Assembly: GCA_900549445.1 (NCBI GenBank)
Contig: UROS01000049.1
Location: 1 to 13,926, forward strand
Direction: 5' to 3'
Length of the DNA stretch: 13,926 bases
Origin: an uncultured Porphyromonadaceae bacterium
GTDB taxonomy: Bacteria > Bacteroidota > Bacteroidia > Bacteroidales > Muribaculaceae
Made by a program: the position numbers and the translations under genes. Position 1 is the stretch's first letter, and every line of letters starts with the position of its first letter. This document shows positions 7,052 to 13,926 of this stretch, piece by piece. Under the pieces are notes generated by a model that saw only the letters and a list, made by a program, of their open reading frames with translations, had not been told where the DNA came from and ran no database searches.

Positions 7052-9190
7052 ATGGCAAACGATCACGCCGCGATAATAAGCAAAGAACTGAGTCTGCTGC
7101 GCAAGCACGTCAACGCCTGCATAAAACTGCTCGAGGACGGAGCCACCATTCCGTTCATAAGCCGATACAGAAAGGAAGCTACCGGAGGTATGACTGACCT
7201 CGTGGTTCTCGCTGTAAGCAAGCGCCATAAGGCCCTTACAGAACTCGATGAGAGGAAAAAATATGTGCTTGAAACGATTAAAGAACGCAAGGCTCTTACT
7301 CCGGAGCTTGAGGAAAGAATAGAGCAGACACTCGATCCTATATTGCTTGAGGATATTTTCATGCCGTATAAGCCCAAACGCAACACTCGGTCGCAGGCGG
7401 CTATTGATCTCGGTCTCGAACCATTGGCCAGGATGATAATGGCGCAGAACAGTCCCGACATAGAGCGTGCGGCACAAAAATTCGTGAAGGAAGGAGTAGA
7501 GAGCGCCGCCGATGCCATATCAGGAGCCTCTGACATAATCGCATCCTGGATTTCTGAAAGTGAGAAAGCACGCAATATAGTAAGGTCGCGCTATCAGCGC
7601 AGCGCGGTTATCAGCTCAAAGGTCGTAAAAGGCAAGGAGGAGGAAGGAAAGAATTATCAGAATTATTTTGATTTCAGCGAACCGTTGCGAATGTGTAATT
7701 CTCACCGCTATCTTGCCATCCGTCGCGGTGAATCGGAAGGAATCCTGAGGGTGAACGTGACGATTGACGATGACGAGATGGTTGACCGTCTCTCGAGGAT
7801 GTTCGTGAAATCGTCCGGTGAAGAAAATTCGGCTGAAATTGTCCGCAGGGCACTTAAGGACGGGTATAAACGTCTGATGCGTCCGTCAATCGAGTCGGAA
7901 ATATGCGCGGTCGTAAAAGATAAGAGCGATGAAGCCGCCATTCAGATGTTTGCCGACAATGTAAAGCAACTGCTGATGGCTCCTCCGCTCGGCAGGAAGA
8001 GGGTGCTTGCCCTCGACCCAGGATTCAAGTCGGGTTGTAAACTCGTGTGTCTCGACGAGCAGGGAAATCTGCTTGTACACGACGTTATTTATCCTCATCC
8101 CCCGGTAAATGATTTCGTTCAGTCGGCCGACGCCCTGTGCTATTATGTCGACAATTTCCGAATTGACGCTATTGCCGTAGGCAACGGCACGGCCGGCAGA
8201 GAAACAGAACGGTTCCTGCGTTCGCTGGAGTTTCCGAGGCGAGTGCAGATCTTCATGGTAAGTGAAAGCGGCGCCAGCATATATTCAGCTTCGGAGGTGG
8301 CACGCGAAGAGTTCCCCGACGAGGATGTTACGGTCAGAGGAGCGGTATCAATAGGACGGCGGTTGCTCGACCCGCTTGCCGAACTGGTGAAAATCGATCC
8401 GAAATCCATTGGTGTCGGTCAGTATCAGCACGACGTCAACCAGACGAGGCTGAAGGAATCACTTGACTACGTAGTTGAGAACTGTGTCAATTCCGTGGGC
8501 GTCAACGTCAATACGGCTTCTAAAGAACTTCTTTCATACGTGTCGGGCATAGGTCCGGCTCTTGCCGCCAATATCGTGAAATATAGGGCGGAAAACGGAG
8601 ATTTCAAATCGAAGCAGAGTCTGATGAATGTTGCCAGAATGGGGGAGAAGGCATTCCAGCTCTGCGCCGGTTTCCTCAGAATTCCAGGAGCCGACAATCC
8701 TCTCGACAATACCGGAATCCATCCTGAGCGCTATGAACTTGTGGAACAAATGGCGGAGGATGCCCATGCAAATGTGGCGCGGCTGATGCGCGACCGCAAT
8801 TTGCTTCATAATATTGAACTTGACAGATATGTCACCAAGCAGGTTGGACTCCCTACGCTCACCGACATAGTAACCGAGCTTGAGAAACCTGGCAGAGACC
8901 CGAGAGAAACTGTAGAGGAAACATTCTACGATGACAGCGTCAGGAAAATAGATGATCTGCACATCGGCATGGAACTCACCGGAAAGGTAAACAATATTAC
9001 CGCCTTCGGAGTGTTTGTTGACCTCGGAATGAAGGAAAATGGCCTTGTCCATATTTCACAGCTTTGCGACAGATTTGTATCGTCGCCGTCGGAAGTGGTC
9101 TCAATCGGAGAGATTGTGAAAGTGAAGGTTATGGATGTGGATCATACCAGAGGAAGAATAGCTTTGACAATGAAAGGATTAGAGAAATGA
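7052..9190 (+). CDS. tex: Tex family RNA-binding transcription accessory protein
   Basis: Tex is a conserved cytoplasmic nucleic-acid-binding protein, related to eukaryotic Spt6, that works with RNA polymerase. The 712-residue product has the full domain order: an N-terminal helical region with ATIPFISRYRKEATGG (31-46), a YqgF/RNase H-like domain starting near VLALDPGFKSG (about 317-327) and including GNGTAGRETERFL, tandem helix-hairpin-helix motifs around VNTASKELLSYVSGIGPALA (about 487-506), and a C-terminal S1 domain from about 639 to 709 (GKVNNITAFGVFVDLG, GLVHISQL). Length and motif spacing are normal. It starts 14 bp after the phosphoesterase gene, and its TGA overlaps the start of the next gene, so that gene is likely translated by coupling. 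Confidence 0.97.
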   Translation: MANDHAAIISKELSLLRKHVNACIKLLEDGATIPFISRYRKEATGGMTDLVVLAVSKRHKALTELDERKKYVLETIKERKALTPELEERIEQTLDPILLEDIFMPYKPKRNTRSQAAIDLGLEPLARMIMAQNSPDIERAAQKFVKEGVESAADAISGASDIIASWISESEKARNIVRSRYQRSAVISSKVVKGKEEEGKNYQNYFDFSEPLRMCNSHRYLAIRRGESEGILRVNVTIDDDEMVDRLSRMFVKSSGEENSAEIVRRALKDGYKRLMRPSIESEICAVVKDKSDEAAIQMFADNVKQLLMAPPLGRKRVLALDPGFKSGCKLVCLDEQGNLLVHDVIYPHPPVNDFVQSADALCYYVDNFRIDAIAVGNGTAGRETERFLRSLEFPRRVQIFMVSESGASIYSASEVAREEFPDEDVTVRGAVSIGRRLLDPLAELVKIDPKSIGVGQYQHDVNQTRLKESLDYVVENCVNSVGVNVNTASKELLSYVSGIGPALAANIVKYRAENGDFKSKQSLMNVARMGEKAFQLCAGFLRIPGADNPLDNTGIHPERYELVEQMAEDAHANVARLMRDRNLLHNIELDRYVTKQVGLPTLTDIVTELEKPGRDPRETVEETFYDDSVRKIDDLHIGMELTGKVNNITAFGVFVDLGMKENGLVHISQLCDRFVSSPSEVVSIGEIVKVKVMDVDHTRGRIALTMKGLEK

Positions 9191-9585
9191 TGCAACATTC
9201 GTGTACAATATGTCTGGGCAGCAACACGCCCGATCAGGAAGAACAGATAAAGAAGGCAATCGAGCATCTCAAGGAACAGCTCTCCGAGGTGGAGGTTTCG
9301 GCTACATACCGTTCGGCGGCATATAACGGCAAGGATGCTCCGTATCTGAATGCCGTGGTACATGGCTACACCGACCGCTCGATTGAACAGATGGAGACCG
9401 ACCTGAAATTATGGGAAAAGAAACAGGGGAGGACTGCCGAGATGCGCTCGGAGGGCAAAGTGCCTATTGATCTCGACCTTGTGATATGGTGTGGACGGAT
9501 AATGCGTCAGGTGGATTTTGAGCGCCATTATTTCAATGAGGGTTATCGTGAACTTCTCGCGAGAGGAGTTTTTGAGATGATGTAG
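9187..9585 (+). CDS. Short divergent HPPK (FolK)-like protein
   Basis: HPPK (FolK) moves pyrophosphate from ATP onto 6-hydroxymethyl-dihydropterin in folate synthesis. This 132-residue protein carries the fold markers CLGSN (9-13), ATYRSAAY (39-46), PYLNAVV (52-58) and the metal-binding PIDLDLV (D95, D97), plus HY (114-115). Ungapped alignment from GR (81-82) to DLD against E. coli HPPK keeps R82, but R84 becomes A, R88 becomes S, W89 becomes E and R92 becomes V. The C terminus is about 25 residues shorter than the usual 158 and lacks the segment with R121. The start is ATG 9187, which overlaps the tex stop by 4 bp (ATGA); a second ATG follows at 9190. An upstream extension to 9064 would lie wholly inside tex and is unlikely. 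Its 3' end overlaps comEC by 53 bp. It may be a low-activity or repurposed HPPK. Confidence 0.75.
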   Translation: MMQHSCTICLGSNTPDQEEQIKKAIEHLKEQLSEVEVSATYRSAAYNGKDAPYLNAVVHGYTDRSIEQMETDLKLWEKKQGRTAEMRSEGKVPIDLDLVIWCGRIMRQVDFERHYFNEGYRELLARGVFEMM

Positions 9586-11569
9586 GGCCGAGACAGACAA
9601 ACGGTATTTTATTCTCAGTCAGTTCGGCGACATATCGCTTCAGGCGGCGCGGATCAAGATCAGGACTCAGCAACATCAAACCGGAGCCGGCATGTCGGGC
9701 AAGATTACAAATGTCGCCGCGATATCCGCGACAGACAACAATGTAATCGGTCTCACCGTAAGGAAAAATTTCAGATGAGTTTATAAACAGATAGCTTTTA
9801 CCGGCAACATTTATACGGCAGCCGCTGCGGGATATGAAATCCGACTGAAAAACAGGTGGTAAGACTGTAATAGAATCAATGTTGCGTCTGTGCATATAAT
9901 CGCGATAACGCCTGTTACATCTGGCTTTTACGTCTTCTAAGTCCTGCTCTCCGACGGTGGTAAAGAGATACAGATTGTTCCCCTCCTTTGCAAGTAATTG
10001 GGTTGAACGGGTAAAGGCCGTAAGATAAGCCTCTCGCTCAGGATATGTCGGTGAGAGCATGAACGCTGTCACAACAGCAGTCAGTCCGGTCATGACAGCC
10101 GCGATGAGAGCTGCCGGACGGCGTGAACGGAGAAAAAGGGCCAGAAAAAGAACAGCGGCGACAACAATACAGACGGAAATTGCTGAAGGATATAGATTTT
10201 CAACAGTAGCTCCGGGAATATGGCTTATAAATTCATTCCATCTCAGAATTACTCCGTAAATGGAATCGGCTGATGCGCATGCCCAGCCGCACGGAATGCC
10301 GGAGGCACTCAATAGAATGACAGCAACTCCTGCCGCAAGCAGAAAGGGAAGCAGGAAAATGGCAAATGCGTTGGCAAGCAGAAAATAAACCGGAAAAACG
10401 TGGAAATAATAAACACTTATGACCGACGTGCCGAGAGTGGCTGCAATTGTAACCGCTATAATGTCGGTGAAATATCGTGCAACTGCATATCTGCGGCTAA
10501 CCGGATTTATTTTATCTGCTATCAGCACAATAGCCAGCACCGCGGCAAAAGATAGTTGAAATCCTACAGACCAAAGAGCCGACGGGTCGAAAACAAGTAT
10601 GACGAGGGCTGCGAGGCAAAGCGAATTGACCGATGACCTCGCTCTTTGCAAGATTGCGGCGAGTACTATGACGGATGCCATCACGACAGCCCGTACCACC
10701 GAAGCTGATAGGCCGGTCATTATAGCGAAAAGCCATAATGTTATAATGGTGATGATGCTTCTTGCCGTGCGGTGCCCCGTTAAGAAGAGAGGGAAAAGCA
10801 ATATGGCGATAATCCATGCAATGACCCCGACATGCAGTCCGCTGAGTGCGAGAATATGGGCGAGACCGACTGATGATAGCAGAGTGCGTACGTCGTCTTC
10901 GATTAAATTTTTGTCGCCGGTAAATGTTGTATTAAGAAAAACAGCAGTGTTCTCGGAAAGAGGTGCGTTGAACAGAATATGCGAAATCCGGTGGCGGAAC
11001 CTACGGATGTCATTCATTACTCCCGGTTCCTTCTCCATACCAATCATGTTGTCAGGCTCTATGAATACTTTTCCGGAAACTCCTTTTGTGGAAAGATATT
11101 TGTCGTAGTCAATTTCGTCGGGAAGCCAGCAAACAGGATTTATCGGTTCTATTTTGCCATTAAACCGCAGGCGGTCATTTTCTTCAGCCGTTTTGGTCAT
11201 TATTGGAATTGTGGCTGAAATGAGGAATTTCCGGCAGGGGTTTTCACCGATACTGTCTATTTTCAGTGTGAGCAACTGAGCGGATTCGGTCTCTTTTGCC
11301 TCAGTCACAACTCCGGAGAGAGGAATTTCAACGTCAATAAGAGAGAACGGCAACGGCTGCGGCATTTGCATGGTCATATCTGCAATTCCGGCAATGAAAA
11401 TCAACGATATGGCAGCAATGAAAAAGCGGCGCAACAGCAGAAAAATGACCGCGGTTGCCAATGGAATAAACGCCCACCAGACAGATATGCCGGATTTGGC
11501 AGAGATGATGCCGGCGATAAATGCTAAAGCGGGAACAAGAAGTGGGTTGGCGGAGAGCAGACGGTTCAT
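9533..11569 (-). CDS. comEC: ComEC/Rec2-family competence membrane protein
   Basis: ComEC forms the inner-membrane channel that carries single-stranded DNA into the cell during natural transformation. The 678-residue protein begins with hydrophobic helices (about 9-66), then a soluble OB-like DUF4131 region (about 75-175), then the polytopic Competence domain from about 200 to 520. Landmarks are GLAHILALSGLHVG (235-248), GLSASVVRAVVMA (286-298) and DPSALWSVGFQLSFAAV (328-344). The remaining 160 or so residues form a soluble tail without the HxHxDH motif of the metallo-beta-lactamase domain that many Firmicutes ComEC proteins carry. It follows aroE by 6 bp in the same direction and runs 53 bp into the convergent folK-like gene. 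Whether this organism is transformable is not shown. Confidence 0.92.
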   Translation of the reverse strand: MNRLLSANPLLVPALAFIAGIISAKSGISVWWAFIPLATAVIFLLLRRFFIAAISLIFIAGIADMTMQMPQPLPFSLIDVEIPLSGVVTEAKETESAQLLTLKIDSIGENPCRKFLISATIPIMTKTAEENDRLRFNGKIEPINPVCWLPDEIDYDKYLSTKGVSGKVFIEPDNMIGMEKEPGVMNDIRRFRHRISHILFNAPLSENTAVFLNTTFTGDKNLIEDDVRTLLSSVGLAHILALSGLHVGVIAWIIAILLFPLFLTGHRTARSIITIITLWLFAIMTGLSASVVRAVVMASVIVLAAILQRARSSVNSLCLAALVILVFDPSALWSVGFQLSFAAVLAIVLIADKINPVSRRYAVARYFTDIIAVTIAATLGTSVISVYYFHVFPVYFLLANAFAIFLLPFLLAAGVAVILLSASGIPCGWACASADSIYGVILRWNEFISHIPGATVENLYPSAISVCIVVAAVLFLALFLRSRRPAALIAAVMTGLTAVVTAFMLSPTYPEREAYLTAFTRSTQLLAKEGNNLYLFTTVGEQDLEDVKARCNRRYRDYMHRRNIDSITVLPPVFQSDFISRSGCRINVAGKSYLFINSSEIFPYGETDYIVVCRGYRGDICNLARHAGSGLMLLSPDLDPRRLKRYVAELTENKIPFVCLGPTSSQKLLSREVHDNPH

Positions 11570-11575
11570 CCGGAA

Positions 11576-12334
11576 TCAGTCATTCCAGATGCGCCATGAT
11601 TCAAATGCCTGGAGGAGGAGCATTTCAAGGCCATTTTTCACTTCCGCTCCCATTTCGCGAGACCGTTTCATGAACAGGGTGACGTCGGGATTGTAGATGA
11701 GGTCGTAACAGAGATGAAGCGGAGTAAGGAGACCGTATGGAATGTCGGGACATTCATCAACGTGAGGATACATCCCCAACGGCGTTGTGTTGACAATAAT
11801 CTTGTGGGTCTCCATTATTTCGGGAGTAATATCGGCGTAGGTAATCACACCGTCTTTCGGTTTACGCGAAACAAAAAGAGGCTCAACTCCGAGATTAGTG
11901 AGGCCGCGGAAAATTGCTTTGGATGCACCCCCGGTTCCGAGAACAAGCGCTTTGTTGCGGGCCGGAGTAAGAAGCGGCTGAATCGAATTGCTGAATCCTG
12001 TAATGTCGCTGTTGAAGCCCTTGAATTTAAGGTCACCGTTTTTTGTGCGGATAAACTTGATTACGTTTACCGCCTTAATAGCAGCTGCCTCAGGATCCAT
12101 TTCATCCATATATGGTATGACTTGTTCCTTGTAGGGGATGGTCACGTTCAGGCCGCTCAATTCGGGATATTCCGCCACTACTTCCATGAGATCTCCGATG
12201 TCGGGTATCTCAAAGTTGACGTATTCGGCATTGATGCCCTCCGATTCGAACTTATTGTTGAAATAGGTTTTCGAGAATGAATGGGTAAGAGGAAACCCAA
12301 TCAGTCCGTAGATTTTGCGATTCTCAAGTGCCAT
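11576..12334 (-). CDS. aroE: Shikimate 5-dehydrogenase
   Basis: AroE reduces 3-dehydroshikimate to shikimate with NADPH in the cytoplasmic pathway to aromatic amino acids and chorismate. The 252-residue product is a little shorter than the common 270 but complete. It shows the substrate-binding serines in PLTHSFSKTYFN (S19, S21), GLNVTIPYKE with catalytic Lys69, AVNVI (N90), FNSDITGF with the catalytic-type Asp110, the nucleotide loop VLGTGGASKA (131-140), the NADP-type FVSRK, VNTTPLGM (181-188) and NGLEMLLLQA at the C terminus. comEC follows after 6 bp, so the two are probably one transcript. The pathway link between them is not obvious and co-transcription may be incidental. Confidence 0.95.
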   Translation of the reverse strand: MALENRKIYGLIGFPLTHSFSKTYFNNKFESEGINAEYVNFEIPDIGDLMEVVAEYPELSGLNVTIPYKEQVIPYMDEMDPEAAAIKAVNVIKFIRTKNGDLKFKGFNSDITGFSNSIQPLLTPARNKALVLGTGGASKAIFRGLTNLGVEPLFVSRKPKDGVITYADITPEIMETHKIIVNTTPLGMYPHVDECPDIPYGLLTPLHLCYDLIYNPDVTLFMKRSREMGAEVKNGLEMLLLQAFESWRIWND

Positions 12335-12400
12335 AAATAAAGTAATGCCGGAATAAGACTAATGGTAAGACATTGTTGTTATTTTTTTAGCTTTGAATCG

Positions 12401-12408
12401 CAAATTTA
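12401..12408 (-). promoter_or_regulatory. Predicted -7 box for aroE-comEC
   Basis: The minus strand reads TAAATTTG, an exact TAnnTTTG match, about 67 bp before the aroE start at 12334. The -33 position falls in or near an inverted repeat at the nhaC stop and no good TTG is seen there. The leader would be about 60 nt. Confidence 0.45.
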
Positions 12409-12429
12409 AGTATTTTTACTGAAAATACT
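12409..12429 (-). terminator. Inverted repeat at the nhaC stop codon, possible terminator or operator
   Basis: AGTATTTT (12409-12416) and AAAATACT (12422-12429) make a perfect 8-bp stem with a 5-nt loop that overlaps the nhaC TAG. On the transcribed strand it is followed by TAAATTTG and not by a clean run of T, and the stem is AT-rich, so intrinsic termination would be weak. It directly adjoins the aroE -7 box, so a regulator site is an equal possibility. Confidence 0.35.
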
Positions 12430-13926
12430 ATTTTGCCGACTGAATTTTAACTTTTGTAGATGCAAAATTATCAATATCAGCCATACTGTCGTCTGTTTTG
12501 CCTATTAGACATGTAACTTTGTAACCGGTCCACGCAAAAAACATAGTCATAATCGGCGACATGATATTGAATATGCAGTAGGGAAAGTATGCAAATGTGG
12601 ATACACCGAGCACAGCAGCCTGAGTTACCCCGCATGAGTTCCATGGGATAAGAACCGAAGTTACGGAAACGGAGTCTTCAAGAGCGCGGCTCAGAAGTCT
12701 CGGCTCAAGACCGAAGCGACAGTAAACGTTGCGGTACATGTTTCCGCCTATTATAAGCGACAGATACTGGTCGGCGGTACAACAATTGAGAAATAGTCCG
12801 CTTCCTACGGTAGCTCCCACTATCGATGTGCGGCGGCGAAGGCGGCGCGTGAAAGTTTCAGTGAGGCTGGCAAGCATGCCGGTGCCGATCATTGCTGCTC
12901 CAAAAAGCATAGCCGAGAGGATAAGTGCTATTGTGGGGAGCATGCCCGTCACTCCAGAGGTGGTTACAAGCGAATCGAGCAATTCGTGATTTGTAGTCAG
13001 CTGAGTCTCGGACCATAAAATACGGCATAAAGCCAAAGCGTTGTCGCCGGGGCCAAATAGTTCTCCCATAAGCCGGGACGGGATTTCAGGCTGGAAAATG
13101 AATATTCCTGCAGCTCCGAGCATGGCACTGGCGGCGAGAGTGAGCACCGTGGGAATCCTCAGGATTATCAATATAATGGTAATGAGGGGTATAATGAGGG
13201 TCAGAGGCGTGATATTAAACGTTTCATGAAGCCGGGTAATCATATCGTCGGCCGAAGCCGCCATACCGGAACCATTGGTCATTCCGATTATAGAGAAGAC
13301 GGCGAGAGCAATAAGCATGGCAGGCCCGGAGGTAATCATCATATAGCGGATATGCTGGAAAAGATCCACGCCGCAAGCAGATGAAGCTACTACGGTTGTG
13401 TCGCTCAAAGGCGACATCTTGTCGCCGAAATATGCCCCCGAGATTATGGCGCCTGCAATCATTGCTGCACTATAGCCCAGAATTGATCCTATTCCCATAA
13501 AAGCGACTCCTATTGTTGCGATAGTAGACCATGAACTGCCTGTCAGAACGGAAATCGCTCCGCACGAAATGCAGGTAAGAGCCAGAAAAAAAGTAGGATT
13601 GAGGAACTTGAGCCCGTAATTAATAAGGGTCGGGACGACTCCGCTGAGCATCCAGGTTGTGGCAACCATCGATATGAAAATCAGCATCGGAACCGCAGGT
13701 AATATCTGCCGGGCGCTTTTTGTAAAGCCCTCTCTCAGGCGGGAGAATGACACGGAGGCCGTCAGCCACGTGAGAATTACAGAGAGCGCAGTGGCGCTGA
13801 GCAGGGCAAATGAACTATAGTCCGAAACTGCTTCCGGCCCAAGAAATATTATTATGGACAAAATGCTTCCGAGAAGCGCTATGATAGGGATAACAGACAC
13901 GAACGTTGTAGGGTTGCCGTTTCCAC
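12428..13926 (-). CDS. nhaC: NhaC-family Na+/H+ antiporter (5' end cut by window edge)
   Basis: This is an inner-membrane antiporter expected to expel Na+ in exchange for protons. At least 490 residues with ten or more hydrophobic helices are visible. Family landmarks are SVLTGSSWSTIATIG, ISGAYFGDKMSPLSDTTVVA, FLNCCTADQYLSLIIGG and LIPWNSCGV. The codon at 13900 is GTG (Val), but the frame stays open to the window edge. The residues before it read GNGNPTTFVSVIP, resembling the usual NhaC beginning in which a Pro-Thr segment precedes the first helix (ALIP-like). I therefore place the true start just outside the window and treat the gene as 5'-partial. Some NhaC relatives exchange malate for lactate, so the substrate is by family only. 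It is separated from aroE by 93 bp. Confidence 0.9.
   Translation of the reverse strand, partial: GNGNPTTFVSVIPIIALLGSILSIIIFLGPEAVSDYSSFALLSATALSVILTWLTASVSFSRLREGFTKSARQILPAVPMLIFISMVATTWMLSGVVPTLINYGLKFLNPTFFLALTCISCGAISVLTGSSWSTIATIGVAFMGIGSILGYSAAMIAGAIISGAYFGDKMSPLSDTTVVASSACGVDLFQHIRYMMITSGPAMLIALAVFSIIGMTNGSGMAASADDMITRLHETFNITPLTLIIPLITIILIILRIPTVLTLAASAMLGAAGIFIFQPEIPSRLMGELFGPGDNALALCRILWSETQLTTNHELLDSLVTTSGVTGMLPTIALILSAMLFGAAMIGTGMLASLTETFTRRLRRRTSIVGATVGSGLFLNCCTADQYLSLIIGGNMYRNVYCRFGLEPRLLSRALEDSVSVTSVLIPWNSCGVTQAAVLGVSTFAYFPYCIFNIMSPIMTMFFAWTGYKVTCLIGKTDDSMADIDNFASTKVKIQSAK

Noticed and set aside
9064..9186. Longer start for the folK-like protein
   Set aside because: The extra 41 residues lie inside the tex S1-domain code in another frame and do not resemble the HPPK N terminus; the LGSN motif follows naturally from ATG 9187.
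13898..13900. GTG as the true nhaC start
   Set aside because: The frame is open upstream to the edge and the residues before it resemble the usual NhaC N terminus, so the start probably lies outside the window.
1..13926. Defence system, mobile element, CRISPR array or secretion cassette
   Set aside because: I looked for transposase, integrase, toxin-antitoxin pairs and direct-repeat arrays on both strands and found none; the genes are metabolic and housekeeping with uniform style.

Overview
The window looks like ordinary chromosomal DNA from a Bacteroidota bacterium, most likely order Bacteroidales. Three things point there: protein style throughout, several promoters with the Bacteroidota -7 box TAnnTTTG, and no clear Shine-Dalgarno sequences before the starts. 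The family-level guess (Muribaculaceae-like) is only an impression. I see no rRNA, tRNA, CRISPR array, insertion sequence or prophage.

Region 1 (1-3990) is a methionine-biosynthesis locus. A minus-strand operon reads metY (O-acetylhomoserine sulfhydrylase), metF (methylenetetrahydrofolate reductase), metH (cobalamin-dependent methionine synthase, cut by the window edge). MetY makes homocysteine from O-acetylhomoserine and sulfide, MetF makes 5-methyl-THF, and MetH joins the two into methionine. An Lrp/AsnC-family regulator is divergently transcribed from metY. The 157-bp spacer holds a promoter for each direction and a set of TGTTC/GAACA inverted half-sites that look like operators.

Region 2 (3815-4658) holds a small basic protein of unknown function, convergent with the lrp gene and overlapping its 3' end by 176 bp. 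It is followed by a 316-bp AT-rich spacer carrying promoters in both directions.

Region 3 (4659-9585, plus strand) is a tight run of four genes: a PlsC-like acyltransferase, a four-helix membrane metallophosphoesterase, the RNA-binding transcription accessory protein Tex, and a short divergent HPPK (FolK)-like protein that starts inside the tex stop.

Region 4 (9533-13926, minus strand) holds an NhaC-type Na+/H+ antiporter (5' end cut off by the window), then aroE (shikimate dehydrogenase) and a ComEC/Rec2-type membrane channel protein in a two-gene unit with a 6-bp gap. comEC converges on the folK-like gene and overlaps it by 53 bp.

I found no convincing new multi-gene system. The points most worth a second look are the metY/lrp control region, the HPPK homologue that lacks several catalytic arginines, the acyltransferase with altered HX4D spacing next to a membrane phosphoesterase, and the unknown protein that runs antisense into lrp.
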